From NCBI RefSeq assembly GCF_003112735.1, contig NZ_BFBR01000007.1:32239-96238 (forward strand): DNA of 64,000 nt, given 5' to 3'. Of this stretch, positions 1 to 9,233 are shown piece by piece. The translations under genes were made by a program, and so were the position numbers. The notes below the pieces were generated by a model. That model saw nothing but the letters and a program-made list of their open reading frames with translations, was not told the origin of the DNA and searched no databases. Position 1 is the stretch's first letter. Each line of letters opens with the position of its first letter. This DNA comes from Candidatus Phycosocius bacilliformis (GTDB taxonomy: Bacteria > Pseudomonadota > Alphaproteobacteria > Caulobacterales > Aquidulcibacteraceae).

Positions 1-1150
1 CACCAATCTGCAACTCGCCCCGGCCCTGAAGCTCATAAGCGTCCTTGTCTGCGGTCTCGGTAACTTTGATGGCCACATCGGTTTCAGCCTGCTTGAGCAG
101 CCGGTCGCGGATCACCCGGCTTTGCACCTTATCGCCATCGCGACCGGCAAAGGGGCTGGAATTGACCATGACGGTCACCGACAATGTGGGTGGATCGATG
201 GGAATGGCGGCAATGGCTTCGGCCACATCCATGTCGCAAATCGTGTCAGCCACCGTTGTGGTCGACAGGCCAGCGATCGAAACAATGTCACCGGCTTCAG
301 CCTCTTCGATCGGCTGGCGGCGCAGGCCCCGGAAGGCAAGGATTTTCGACACGCGCGAGCGCTCAATCGTCTTGCCGTCAATGCTGAGGCCTTTGACGAT
401 GGTACCGGCAGTGAGGCGGCCACTTTCCACCCGCCCGGTGAGAATCCGACCCAGGAAAGGGTCTGAATCCAACATGGTCACCAGCATGCGGAATGGCTCA
501 TCCCGACGCAGCGCAGAGTCAGGGGCAGGAACATGGCTGATAATGGTGTCAAACAAGGGACCCAGATTGTCGCGCGGACCATCTAGCGTCAGGCTTGCCC
601 AACCATCACGACCCGAGGCATAAACGGCGGGGAAGTCGAGTTGTTCATTGCTGGCATTGAGCGCCATGAACAGTTCAAACACTTCATCGAGCACTTCGTC
701 AGGCCGGGCAGTGGGCCGATCAACCTTGTTCAAAACCACAATCGGACGCAGGCCGAGGGCAAGCGCCTTGGTCAGCACGAATTTGGTTTGCGGCATCGGG
801 CCTTCGGTGGCATCGACCAGCAACAAGCAGCCATCCACCATCGACAGCACGCGCTCAACCTCGCCACCAAAGTCGGCGTGACCTGGCGTGTCGACAATAT
901 TGATACGCACTTCATCGGCACCTTGGCCGTAAACAATGCTGGTACATTTGGCGAGAATGGTAATGCCGCGTTCTTTTTCCTGCGGGTTGGAATCCATCGC
1001 CCGCTCGGCACGGGCTTCATTTTCCCGGTAAGCACCACCTTGGGCAAGCAATTGGTCGGTTAAGGTGGTCTTGCCATGGTCAACGTGGGCGATAATCGCA
1101 ATATTGCGCAGCGCCGCCGTTGCCACTGGCGCGTCAGAAAGGATGGTCAC
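1..1150 (-). CDS. typA: Ribosome-associated GTPase TypA/BipA, N-terminal 383 residues (runs off the window)
   Basis: Translation-factor GTPase of the EF-G-like family that binds the 70S ribosome and helps assembly and stress adaptation (family knowledge). Visible are G1 (AHVDHGKTTL, about residues 21-30), G3 (VDTPGHADFGGE) and G4 (NKVDRP), followed by the domain II region; the C-terminal part lies before base 1. The frame has no stop before the window edge. I chose the GTG at 1150 because a GGAG lies eight bases upstream and the reading RNIAIIAHVDHG follows about 14 residues later, as in other TypA proteins. It is transcribed away from the gene at 1380. Confidence 0.95.
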   Translation of the reverse strand, partial: MTILSDAPVATAALRNIAIIAHVDHGKTTLTDQLLAQGGAYRENEARAERAMDSNPQEKERGITILAKCTSIVYGQGADEVRINIVDTPGHADFGGEVERVLSMVDGCLLLVDATEGPMPQTKFVLTKALALGLRPIVVLNKVDRPTARPDEVLDEVFELFMALNASNEQLDFPAVYASGRDGWASLTLDGPRDNLGPLFDTIISHVPAPDSALRRDEPFRMLVTMLDSDPFLGRILTGRVESGRLTAGTIVKGLSIDGKTIERSRVSKILAFRGLRRQPIEEAEAGDIVSIAGLSTTTVADTICDMDVAEAIAAIPIDPPTLSVTVMVNSSPFAGRDGDKVQSRVIRDRLLKQAETDVAIKVTETADKDAYELQGRGELQIG

Positions 1151-1379
1151 GGGTCAGGCTCCGGGAGGAAAAAATGGGTCAGCCCCATCTGCACCGGGAC
1201 CGAATCCCGCGGCGGAGGCCAATGAGTGGCCCGCCTATAGCAGCAAGGCAGGGGGTGCGGCAAATCACCCGCTGCGCAAAGGCGCATCAGCTGGCTAAAG
1301 TCGGCGGATCGCAATGTCCCAAATGCTCGACAAGCAAGACCCTATCAGACTATGGCGAAAGCAGATTCAGGGGAAAACC

Positions 1380-2342
1380 ATGTCCAATGATGTGATCGTC
1401 GTATTTGGTGGTTCGGGCTTTGTAGGCCGTTATGTGGTGCGGGCCTTGGCCAAAGCAGGCAAGCGGGTGCGGGTGGCGATGCGCCGGCCACATCTGGGCC
1501 AGGATCTTCGCGTCATGGGCGATGTGGGCCAGATTCAACTGGTTCAAGCCAATGTGCGCAATGCTGACAGCGTCGCGCGGGCGCTCGAAGGAGCCACAGG
1601 CGTCATCAATCTGGTTGGCATTTTGTATGAGTCAGGCAAGCAGACGTTTGCGGCAACCCAGCTTGAAGGTGCGCAGATTGTCGCTGCTCAGGCCGCCAAA
1701 GCCGGGATCACCCGCTTTGTCCATATGTCTGCGCTTGGAGCAGACCCCGCCTCGGCGTCCAAATATGGCCGCACCAAGGGCGAAGCCGAAAAGGCTGTTC
1801 TGGATCTGGTGCCACAAGCGACCATTTTGCGTCCTTCCATCATCTTCGGCGCGGAGGACAATTTCTTCAACCAGTTTGCCGCCATGGCGCGCGTGACCCC
1901 GGCCTTGCCTTTGATTGGGGGTGGCCAGACGCGATTCCAGCCGGTCTATGTCGGCGACGTGGCAGAAGCGGTCGTTGCTGGCCTTGATTGCGGAGGTGGC
2001 GTGTTCGAACTGGGCGGACCTCGTGTTTATAGCTTTAAAGACTTGCTGAGTTTTATTCTAAAAGAAATTGAACGGCCGCGTCTGTTCGCACCTTTGCCTT
2101 TTTTCGTCGCTCAGCCACTAGGTGCAGTGATGAATACTTTGTTCAAACTCTATCCGTTTGCAGGTCCACCGCTCACCGACGATCAAGTTATTATGCTGAA
2201 GACTGACAATATCGTCAGCGGCAATGCCAATACACTTAAAGAACTTGGGGTAACCAAACTCGAGAGTATTGAATCAATAGTACCGACCTACTTGTATCGT
2301 TTTAAGCCATACGGCCAGTTTCAAGTCAAAAGACGAACTTAA
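1380..2342 (+). CDS. NDUFA9-like atypical short-chain dehydrogenase (complex I NAD(P)H-binding subunit family)
   Basis: A 320-residue Rossmann protein with an N-terminal nucleotide-binding motif GGSGFVGR (residues 10-17) and a YGRTKGEAE segment that matches the YxxxK signature of the extended SDR family. The length and the pattern of conserved blocks (NLVGILYE, HMSALGAD, LRPSIIFG) fit the complex I NDUFA9 group, which in alphaproteobacteria may be an assembly or accessory subunit of NADH dehydrogenase. The start at 1380 is preferred over an in-frame ATG at 1314 because AGGGG precedes it and the Rossmann strand begins right after. It is divergent from typA; the exact substrate cannot be told from sequence. 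Confidence 0.85.
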   Translation: MSNDVIVVFGGSGFVGRYVVRALAKAGKRVRVAMRRPHLGQDLRVMGDVGQIQLVQANVRNADSVARALEGATGVINLVGILYESGKQTFAATQLEGAQIVAAQAAKAGITRFVHMSALGADPASASKYGRTKGEAEKAVLDLVPQATILRPSIIFGAEDNFFNQFAAMARVTPALPLIGGGQTRFQPVYVGDVAEAVVAGLDCGGGVFELGGPRVYSFKDLLSFILKEIERPRLFAPLPFFVAQPLGAVMNTLFKLYPFAGPPLTDDQVIMLKTDNIVSGNANTLKELGVTKLESIESIVPTYLYRFKPYGQFQVKRRT

Positions 2343-2422
2343 TTGGTAAATAAATTAAGGGATCATTGTGTAATACCTGTTCACAAGGAACTATGCCTCT
2401 GATTTAAATAAATAAATTTGTG

Positions 2423-2437
2423 TGGCACGCTGCTTGC
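2423..2437 (+). promoter_or_regulatory. Sigma-54 type promoter of the hfa cluster
   Basis: TGGCAC (2423-2428), five bases, TTGC (2434-2437) is a perfect match to the -24/-12 consensus TGGCAC-N5-TTGC. It lies 43 bases before the hfaA start, with an AT-rich stretch upstream. No experimental start is known to me here; the call rests on the exact spacing and placement. Confidence 0.75.
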
Positions 2438-2480
2438 TTCCGTTCTATTAACAAACAATTAATGGAATGGGTGTTCCACA

Positions 2481-2924
2481 ATGGTACGAGTTCAAGCTAG
2501 CCCAACGACAATCCGCCAGCTTTTGGTGGCCACCGCCATCAGCATGACGATCTTGCCCTCCCTGGCAGTGGCTCAACAAAACGGTGCTGACCAGATCCGG
2601 CGTACCTACGGGATGACGCCCGATGTTGAGGCGAGCCCCTATCGGACCCCTGCCCGCGATCAGAATGGCGTGCGCCTAATCGTCAATGGGCGCCCTGTTG
2701 ATCTGGGTGGTCCGCGTCCTGCTGGGCCCGCACGTTTGGCCGATCCCAATTCATCGGCTGGGCAATTGTCGCCATCGACCCGAAGCGGTCGGTTACCGAG
2801 CAGCACATTGGGCAATTCGACTGCCATCGGCAATATCGTGTCGATCAACAATGTTCGCAACTCCACCATCAATGTCACGCAGATCAACAATGGTCGTGTG
2901 ACGGCGGCCGCAGCTCCCCGCTAG
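2481..2924 (+). CDS. hfaA: Holdfast anchor protein HfaA-like, secreted
   Basis: A 147-residue protein with a signal peptide (hydrophobic core about residues 14-30, cleavage near AVAQ). In Caulobacter HfaA is a surface protein that, with HfaB and HfaD, anchors the polysaccharide holdfast to the stalk tip. The C-terminal third holds NSTAIGNIVSINNV and TINVTQINNG, Asn/Ile/Thr-rich beta-forming blocks like curli subunits. The identification rests on size, signal peptide, position directly before a CsgG-family lipoprotein and an HfaD-like repeat protein, and on the shared AIGN motif. It is the first gene after the sigma-54 type promoter. Confidence 0.8.
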   Translation: MVRVQASPTTIRQLLVATAISMTILPSLAVAQQNGADQIRRTYGMTPDVEASPYRTPARDQNGVRLIVNGRPVDLGGPRPAGPARLADPNSSAGQLSPSTRSGRLPSSTLGNSTAIGNIVSINNVRNSTINVTQINNGRVTAAAAPR

Positions 2925-2953
2925 GCCCGACACTTCAGCATTTGGTGACCCTC

Positions 2954-4153
2954 ATGACCCGTGTTTTACGCCCCACTCGTGCTTTGATGATCTGCACGGC
3001 CCTGTCTTCCTTGGTAGCCGGCTGCGCCAGCACCTCCGCCACGCAAGCCCCCGTTGCCCCAATCGTCCCGCTGAAGGGAAGTGCGGTGGCACAAACTCAG
3101 ACAGACTATACCCCTGCTTTGAGGTGTGTGGCCAATATTGCTGCCAACCAAGCCTATCCTGCACCGCGGATTGCCGTCGGCCATATCACCGACATGACCG
3201 GCGCGGATGACCTCTATCTTGGCCGTCGTTTGACCCAAGGGGCGACATTAATGGCCATCACGGCAGTCTCTAATGCTGGGATGCGGGTGATTGAACGCTT
3301 TGACACAGGCGTGACGCAGGTTGACCTCGACTTTGCGAACAACCGCCTCTTGCGTGACTCCCCCACTGTGATCCGGACCCCGCAAGAAGGCCAGATCCAA
3401 GGCGTGGATCTGTATATTGTCGGCGGTATCAGCGAGTATAACCACAATCTTCAATCGCGCGGGCAGGATGCTTCATTCTCCAAGTCCGGCACCAAGGGTG
3501 GCTCGGCCTATTTCTCCAACGGCGACTATGTTGTCGATGTCGGGATGGACCTGCGTCTGATCGATGCCCGGACCACGGAAGTCATCGCGGTTAAATCCTA
3601 TCGCAAACAAGTACGCGGAACCCAGAAGGAATTGGGCGCGGCCCTGAGCAATGGGTCTGAGTCGCTCGACTTCGGCCTGGGTGGACGCAAGAACGAACCT
3701 ATCCAGATGGCGATCCGCAGCATTATCGATCGCTCAGTCTTTGAATTCACCGCCAGCCTCTATGGCAATGATGCAGCCCCTTGCCTTGCCATGGGACAGC
3801 AAATTGAATCCGGTACGGTCAGAACGGCCCCCGCCATGCGCTACACAACGAGCGCAATTCAGCCGACAGCACCGACTTCCAGAATGGAACCTTTCGCGAT
3901 GGCGCCTTACAGCGTCCAGCCTGCCCCGTGGCTACAACCAGCGCGCGGCATGCAGGGCCAGATGCAGCCAGTCCAGCCGCAATCCAGACCACAGTCGCCA
4001 GAATGGGCAGACGGTCAAACAAACTCCGGGCAAACCCAAATCAACGCACCGATGCGGGGCATGAGAGCGGGTCAGTTGGATCAACCCTTCGCGCCCGGAG
4101 GCAGGTCAAACACCGAAACAATGCAGGAACGGCTGCGTCGTGAAGGAAACTAG
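2954..4153 (+). CDS. hfaB: HfaB-like CsgG-family outer-membrane lipoprotein
   Basis: A 399-residue lipoprotein: signal sequence ending in the lipobox LVAGC, then a CsgG-type domain (about residues 55-280; IAVGHITDMTGADDLYLGR and DVGMDLRLIDARTTEVI are typical). CsgG proteins form the outer-membrane secretion pore for curli; HfaB is the counterpart thought to export or stabilise HfaA and HfaD. The last 110 residues are a Pro/Gln/Met-rich tail of low complexity. ATG 2954 is chosen over a TTG at 2942 because the basic n-region begins there. It lies 29 bases after hfaA. Confidence 0.88.
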   Translation: MTRVLRPTRALMICTALSSLVAGCASTSATQAPVAPIVPLKGSAVAQTQTDYTPALRCVANIAANQAYPAPRIAVGHITDMTGADDLYLGRRLTQGATLMAITAVSNAGMRVIERFDTGVTQVDLDFANNRLLRDSPTVIRTPQEGQIQGVDLYIVGGISEYNHNLQSRGQDASFSKSGTKGGSAYFSNGDYVVDVGMDLRLIDARTTEVIAVKSYRKQVRGTQKELGAALSNGSESLDFGLGGRKNEPIQMAIRSIIDRSVFEFTASLYGNDAAPCLAMGQQIESGTVRTAPAMRYTTSAIQPTAPTSRMEPFAMAPYSVQPAPWLQPARGMQGQMQPVQPQSRPQSPEWADGQTNSGQTQINAPMRGMRAGQLDQPFAPGGRSNTETMQERLRREGN

Positions 4154-4301
4154 AAAAATGCTTTGACCCGGTCGATCGGGATGGCTTGTGACCAAATATG
4201 GTCTGATTTGAGATCATTAAGGCCGCAATCCACCCGTCGACCAAACATTTGAAACCTGGATGGCCAATTCCGGCCCATCTTTAACGAAGAGGGAAGTACC
4301 C

Positions 4302-5267
4302 GTGAAAAAGCAAACTCTTTATGTGACTGCTGCGGCTTTGGCTTTCAGTGCAATGATGTCGTCTTCGGCGATGGCTCAGCGCATGTATGTCAACACCAAT
4401 CAGAACAACATCGCCCGCACGATTGCTGAGACCAATGTTGGCATCAACAGCACGCTGGCGACGACTGGCGGCAAGGTGAATGTCACCACTGCAGCAATCG
4501 GCAACTCGGTGTCGGTTAATGTCGAGCGCGTTGCAACTGTCAGCAACTCGCAAGTCAACACCAATGTGGTGTCCTCGACCTTGAACCTGGGCACGGCCAC
4601 CAACCCAGTTGGCAATGTGAAGGATGTGTCTGCTACTGCTGCTGCCATCGGCAACTCAGCTTCGGTCACCATCAAGAACCTGTCAAACGTCAACTCCGAC
4701 ATCAACAACTACCAGTTCCAGTCCGGCAACGTGACATCGGAACTGAACAGCAACCTGAACGGCGTGGTTGGCAAGGTTGACCAAACCTCTGCAGCGATTG
4801 GCAACAGCTTCTCGGCTGACATCACTGGCCCAGTCGGTGCGATCAACAATACCCAGCGCTATTGGGGCAATGTTGTTGCTGAAACCAACACCCGCATCAA
4901 CAATGTCAGCGGCAACGTCACCAACACCACTGCTGCGATCTGCAACAGCGGTACTGTGACCGGCCGTAGCGCAGCAAACCTGTACATCAACAACAATCAG
5001 GCTTGTAACATCGACCCAACCGCCACCACCAATGCTGTGATCAGCAATGTCGGCGGCGCTGTGAACCTGACCACTGCGGCGATCAGCAACAGCTTCTCGG
5101 TGACCACTCTGCCAACCACCACGCTGACCCTGAACAACCGTCAGATCAACGCGGCTCAAAACATCGCCACCGACAACCTGTCGCTGTCGAACATTGCTGG
5201 GGACATCGCGGTTACCACGGCTGCCATCGGCAACAGCCTGAACGTCACCGGTGTGACCGTTCAATAA
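4302..5267 (+). CDS. hfaD: HfaD-like repeat surface protein of the holdfast anchor
   Basis: A 321-residue secreted protein. GTG 4302 follows a GAGGGA ribosome site and opens a clean signal peptide (MKKQTLYVTAAALAF, cleavage near AMAQ); the longer in-frame ATG at 4260 would bury it. The mature part is built from six spaced copies of a motif of the type TTAAIGNSxSV, each followed by an Asn-rich stretch, a composition typical of secreted beta-fibre or beta-helix proteins. In Caulobacter HfaD is required with HfaA and HfaB for holdfast anchoring. A strong terminator closes the cluster. A single Cys pair (AICNSG and NNQACN) is the only break in the repeat pattern. Confidence 0.82.
   Translation: MKKQTLYVTAAALAFSAMMSSSAMAQRMYVNTNQNNIARTIAETNVGINSTLATTGGKVNVTTAAIGNSVSVNVERVATVSNSQVNTNVVSSTLNLGTATNPVGNVKDVSATAAAIGNSASVTIKNLSNVNSDINNYQFQSGNVTSELNSNLNGVVGKVDQTSAAIGNSFSADITGPVGAINNTQRYWGNVVAETNTRINNVSGNVTNTTAAICNSGTVTGRSAANLYINNNQACNIDPTATTNAVISNVGGAVNLTTAAISNSFSVTTLPTTTLTLNNRQINAAQNIATDNLSLSNIAGDIAVTTAAIGNSLNVTGVTVQ
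4484..5250 (+). repeat. Six AIGNS-type protein repeats in hfaD
   Basis: Copies read TTAAIGNSVSV, ATAAAIGNSASV, QTSAAIGNSFSA, NTTAAICNSGTV, LTTAAISNSFSV and VTTAAIGNSLNV. Spacing is irregular (roughly 35-55 residues), so this is a coding repeat under protein-level selection, not a DNA tandem array. Boundaries are approximate. Confidence 0.8.
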
Positions 5268-5309
5268 GCCTAAGACAGGCTGTTGATCAGCCTGCCTTAA
5301 ACAACGAAG

Positions 5310-5342
5310 GGCCAATCTGCTTGACAGCAGGTTGGCCTTTTT
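5310..5342 (+). terminator. Rho-independent terminator after hfaD
   Basis: An 11-bp stem, GGCCAATCTGC (5310-5320) against GCAGGTTGGCC (5327-5337) with one T-G wobble, six-base loop, then five T residues. It ends the hfa unit before the convergent gene at 6698-5496. Confidence 0.85.
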
Positions 5343-5495
5343 CGTCGCCATCACGTGGGATGATGCGATCAGGTGGATGATTGGGGATGTGTCATGCCTG
5401 TCTTAAGAAGAGCGCCTTGGCATGCCAGGATGACCAAACATGCCACAGGTAAGTCATTGAACCCGATCTTCTCGGGTTTTGCAGGCTCGCTAAAT

Positions 5496-6698
5496 CTACT
5501 GAAACCCAAGCCTGCCCGCGTTTGAAACCTGTTCGAATTGGTCAACCCCTGTCATCAGAGCGGCGACAAGTTCGCGCTCTTCGGCTGTCAAATCCGGGTG
5601 CCATATGTTGAAGATCAGAACCACGCGGGTGCCGGTACCTTGATTGCGGGCTTCATGTTCGATGGTGTCATCAAAGACCCAGGCGCGGCCACGCTCCCAC
5701 AAGCGGACTTGGTTGCCGACCCGAAACCAACAGCCATCCGGGACGAGAAGTGGTAAATGACAGACCAATCGGGTGTTCAGGAAGCCTGTATGCGGCATGA
5801 TCCAAGCGCCGGGGGTCAATCGCGAAAACAAGGCGAACGGGGCTCGACCCTGAATGGTTTCAAGTGGCACATTGGCCAAAGCCGCCATGGTCTTGGGGCA
5901 TTGAGAGGCTAAAGGTTCACAGACCTTACCGTCGCGGATGAGATAGGCCGCCGTCCAGTCTTCTGGAGCCGATACGCCATTGCCGCGTGAACTGCCGGCA
6001 ACATGGGCAGACTTCTCAGCCTCCACTTCAATATAGGGACTGAAATGGCGGCCATCGGCTAGGATGGGGACAAGCTCCTCACAGATGTCGTCGGTGGCCG
6101 CTTCGAGGGCCTCAAGCCAGTCGAACCTTTGGCGATCAAAAAACTCAATAACTGGCAATTCTGGAAAGAAATATGCGCGAGGCGTCGAGACATAGCGCTG
6201 TTTGCGTCCGCTAAGCAGGTCGAGACTGTCTGAAAAACGTCGACTTGACGTTGCCGGGTTAAAACCGGCCGCTGCCAGAGCGCGTTGCAAATGGGCGTCC
6301 ATCTCTTGCTTAAGGCGCGCGTGATCCTGCCGGGCACGTTGGAGCTCAGTCGCGATCGGGGTAGGCACATCCGCAAGGTCGGGAACAAGTGTCTCCACAT
6401 GCTGATAAAAGCCCATGGCGGCGCGTTTAGAACCCAGATGCAACAATGCATCTGCTTTGATTAGATTAGCGCGAATATTGTCAGGATCCCGGTCGAGAAG
6501 TTGCGTAACAGCCGCCAATTCAGCGGCGCGATCACCAGCCCCTTTGCACGCCATAGACAAAGCGAGCCAAACCGCCGCATCCGCCCCACCCGCGGCCACA
6601 ATGGCTTCAAAGCACTCTCTTGCAGTCACAAAATCTTGGGCGCGGAGCGCACTCATTCCCGCCTGCCCCCAGCGATCAATCTCTACCGGTCCGATCAA
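5496..6698 (-). CDS. TPR protein with aspartyl/asparaginyl beta-hydroxylase domain
   Basis: A 400-residue protein: helical TPR-like repeats at about residues 10-110, a charged helix at 115-140, then an Asp/Asn beta-hydroxylase domain (about 195-365). That family uses Fe(II) and 2-oxoglutarate. Candidate metal ligands are H303 (MPHTG) and H348 (IEHEARN), and R358 fits the 2-oxoglutarate-binding Arg; WFRVGNQ and GRAWVFDDT are family blocks. It resembles the TPR-linked soluble branch rather than the membrane-bound LpxO branch. The substrate is unknown. It lies 83 bases downstream of the S9 peptidase on the same strand and may be cotranscribed. Confidence 0.82.
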   Translation of the reverse strand: MIGPVEIDRWGQAGMSALRAQDFVTARECFEAIVAAGGADAAVWLALSMACKGAGDRAAELAAVTQLLDRDPDNIRANLIKADALLHLGSKRAAMGFYQHVETLVPDLADVPTPIATELQRARQDHARLKQEMDAHLQRALAAAGFNPATSSRRFSDSLDLLSGRKQRYVSTPRAYFFPELPVIEFFDRQRFDWLEALEAATDDICEELVPILADGRHFSPYIEVEAEKSAHVAGSSRGNGVSAPEDWTAAYLIRDGKVCEPLASQCPKTMAALANVPLETIQGRAPFALFSRLTPGAWIMPHTGFLNTRLVCHLPLLVPDGCWFRVGNQVRLWERGRAWVFDDTIEHEARNQGTGTRVVLIFNIWHPDLTAEERELVAALMTGVDQFEQVSNAGRLGFQ

Positions 6699-6781
6699 TA
6701 CACGACTCCAATCAGGGCCACTCAGGCTGAAAAGTCGTTTGCTAACAGGGTTTAGTCTTTGTGTCTAACGAGTAAAGTACA

Positions 6782-8845
6782 TTACTTGCCACCCGGAGGA
6801 GCATAGGTCTCCAACCATTTTTTGACTTCCCCATACCAAAAGAGGGAGTTTTGCGGCCGCAAAATCCAATGGTTCTCATTGGGATAGTAAATCAGCCGCG
6901 AGGGTACGCCTCGCTTCTGCAACGTATTGAACAATTCAATCCCGTGATTAACAGGCACGCGCAAATCCTGCTGACCGTGGATCACCAAAGTCGGTGTCAC
7001 AAAATTGGCCGCCATCATGTTGGGACTAATGGCCTGAAACCGGGCAGGATCCTCCCACGCTTCGAAATAGCGGTTACGGGTCGCACCATAATCGGCCCCG
7101 ATCTGGCTATATTGGTTATAGACAGGGGCATGGGCAATCAGCGCTTTAAACGGATGGGGGCGGCCCAACAAAACAGTGGCCAAATATCCACCATAGCTGC
7201 CACCCGCAGCAATCATGCGATCACCATCCACCCATGGCTGCGCTTTCAGATAATCCGCACCGGCCAATGTGTCCTGATAGGGCAGCGTAACCCAATCAGG
7301 CTGAATGGCGTCAGTGAACGCATCTCCAAAGCCCGATGAGCCGTGAAAATTATGCCATGTGGTCACATAGCCCCACCCCGCAAACACCTGCGCATTCCAG
7401 CGATAGGACCATTGATCTGTGATCCCAACATGGGGGCCGCCATGCAGCAGGAACATGACAGGATATTTCTTGCTGGCGTCAAAGTTTGGCGGCTTAACCA
7501 CCCACATCTGTATGTTGGCGCCATTGCCCCCGCGATAAGATACCGAGTCAACTTGGCCCATTTTTACATTTGCCAGTAATGCATCATTGAAGCGCGATAA
7601 TTGGTTGGTCTGCCCTGTGGCCTGATCAATACGCACAAGCGTTGGCGGGCTTGAGAAACTGGCGTGCAGACCAACTAGGCTGCGCCCGGCACTGGCGATC
7701 CCGGCAAAGTCACCCTCCCGGGTTATCCGGCGAGGGGTTGCACCCGTAAGCTCCATGCGAAACACGCGCCGCGTTGGGCGGTCCTCAGCCACGACCCAAA
7801 GCGCTTTTGAATCTGGATTCCAAATCACTTCGGCAGCCGACCAATCCCAATTGGCCGACAAATCACGTACCCCAGCGCCTGTAGACTCACGGTCGAGCAA
7901 CATCACACGCAGCCGATCTGCAGCCCCCACGATGACATTGGACGTCCAGCTCAAATAGCGGCCATCTGGACTGTAATGGGGCTCTTGGTCAGCGGCCAGA
8001 TTTGCGGCGGTTTGATTTCGGACAGTTCCTGTCGTCAAATCGAGCACATAGATATCCGCATTTGGTCGAATACCGCTGGTGTCGCTTTCCCCGACAAAGG
8101 CGATTTCCTTGCCATCAGGGGCAATGTCATAATCCTCAGCCCCCGGCGTCCGAAACTCCAGCGGCACACCCGCGGGTTGGGTCAAGGTGACAGGGGCTTC
8201 CCCCGACAGCGAGACGGCATACAGATGAGGCTGGCGATCATCAAGAAAGCGATCCCAATAAGAGATTGGCGCCTTGTCCCAGACCTGGGCCTGCATCGTG
8301 CTTGTGGCACGCTCCTTAAGGCGCTTGGCCTGGTCATCCCACGTTGTCAGATCCTTCCAGACCGATGTGATGAAAGCGATCCGCTGGCTATCTGGAAACC
8401 ATTTGGGCGCTGAGACACCGGTTGGAACCGCCGTGAGGCGACGGGCCTCACCCCCGTCCGGGGCAATCACATAGAGCTGATTTGCGCTGTCACTGCCGCG
8501 TTTCGAAACAAAGGCAATCCATTTGCCATCCGGGCTCCAGATCGGTGCCAAATCATTGCCATCGCCGCTGGTTAGCTGCCGCGCAGCGCCGCTTTCAACC
8601 GAAACAATCCACAAACTGGTAAAGCTGCGATCACCGTCCGCATCAAAGCGCGTGACAGGTACCACCGTCATCTTGCCGTCAGGCGACAGGCTGGGTGCCC
8701 CAACACGCTGGAGCTTCCACATCAACTCAGGCGTCATTGGGCCTTTGGCGTCGGCAGCCTTTGCTGTTTGTGCCAATGCTGGCTGAACCAATCCAGCAAA
8801 ACCCATTATCAAGCCCATTAGGCCCAGAATCGCGCTTTTCCGCAT
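6782..8845 (-). CDS. Exported S9 family prolyl oligopeptidase-type peptidase
   Basis: A 687-residue serine peptidase. The signal peptide spans residues 1-25 (cleavage near ALAQ). Residues about 40-400 form a WD40-like beta-propeller (repeated SPDGKW/SPDGRY units), and the C-terminal alpha/beta-hydrolase holds the triad: Ser about 550 in GGSYGGY, Asp about 627 in GQQDLRVP, His about 659 in ENHW. This architecture matches S9C acylaminoacyl or dipeptidyl peptidases that degrade peptides in the periplasm. ATG 8845 is chosen because AGGGGG lies seven bases upstream; the reading frame stays open to 9043 but that part does not look like protein. Confidence 0.9.
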   Translation of the reverse strand: MRKSAILGLMGLIMGFAGLVQPALAQTAKAADAKGPMTPELMWKLQRVGAPSLSPDGKMTVVPVTRFDADGDRSFTSLWIVSVESGAARQLTSGDGNDLAPIWSPDGKWIAFVSKRGSDSANQLYVIAPDGGEARRLTAVPTGVSAPKWFPDSQRIAFITSVWKDLTTWDDQAKRLKERATSTMQAQVWDKAPISYWDRFLDDRQPHLYAVSLSGEAPVTLTQPAGVPLEFRTPGAEDYDIAPDGKEIAFVGESDTSGIRPNADIYVLDLTTGTVRNQTAANLAADQEPHYSPDGRYLSWTSNVIVGAADRLRVMLLDRESTGAGVRDLSANWDWSAAEVIWNPDSKALWVVAEDRPTRRVFRMELTGATPRRITREGDFAGIASAGRSLVGLHASFSSPPTLVRIDQATGQTNQLSRFNDALLANVKMGQVDSVSYRGGNGANIQMWVVKPPNFDASKKYPVMFLLHGGPHVGITDQWSYRWNAQVFAGWGYVTTWHNFHGSSGFGDAFTDAIQPDWVTLPYQDTLAGADYLKAQPWVDGDRMIAAGGSYGGYLATVLLGRPHPFKALIAHAPVYNQYSQIGADYGATRNRYFEAWEDPARFQAISPNMMAANFVTPTLVIHGQQDLRVPVNHGIELFNTLQKRGVPSRLIYYPNENHWILRPQNSLFWYGEVKKWLETYAPPGGK

Positions 8846-9233
8846 GTGCATGCCCCCTAGACATCCTTGATCTAGTCGCAATTGCAACGTCCGACAATTG
8901 CCTCTTGGGGCTCGTTTCAGTCGCCTCCCACTGCACACAATTTCGTGAATGCCAAATTCATCTGAGCTTGAAAACAGCAGAGCCGATGGCAGAAAAACGG
9001 CACATCCAGCCTGATTATGGCAAAATTGAGATATGCTTACCACCCATTAACCCAAAAACTGGGCTATAGCAGATCACTTCATCACCAAAGCCACTGGTCT
9101 GATCTTGAAAATTTAAGCGATCTTTGAACTAAAAGCAGCTTTGGCGGGCCAGAAATTCTATGCCTTGTTTCAAAATTCCTCTTTAAATCATCGGTTTTAA
9201 GCCTTCTCCCATGTTCCACTTTGGGGAAAGCCA
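8846..9233. other. Intergenic region between divergent peptidase genes
   Basis: A 388-base stretch between the leftward S9 peptidase and the rightward S8 peptidase. It should hold both promoters. I see no strong hairpin, repeat or RNA gene; short frames here lack ribosome sites and do not continue any protein family. Confidence 0.5.

Noticed and set aside
4683..5354. 223-codon minus-strand frame through hfaD
   Set aside because: Repeat-driven shadow of hfaD; ends across the terminator and has no ribosome site.
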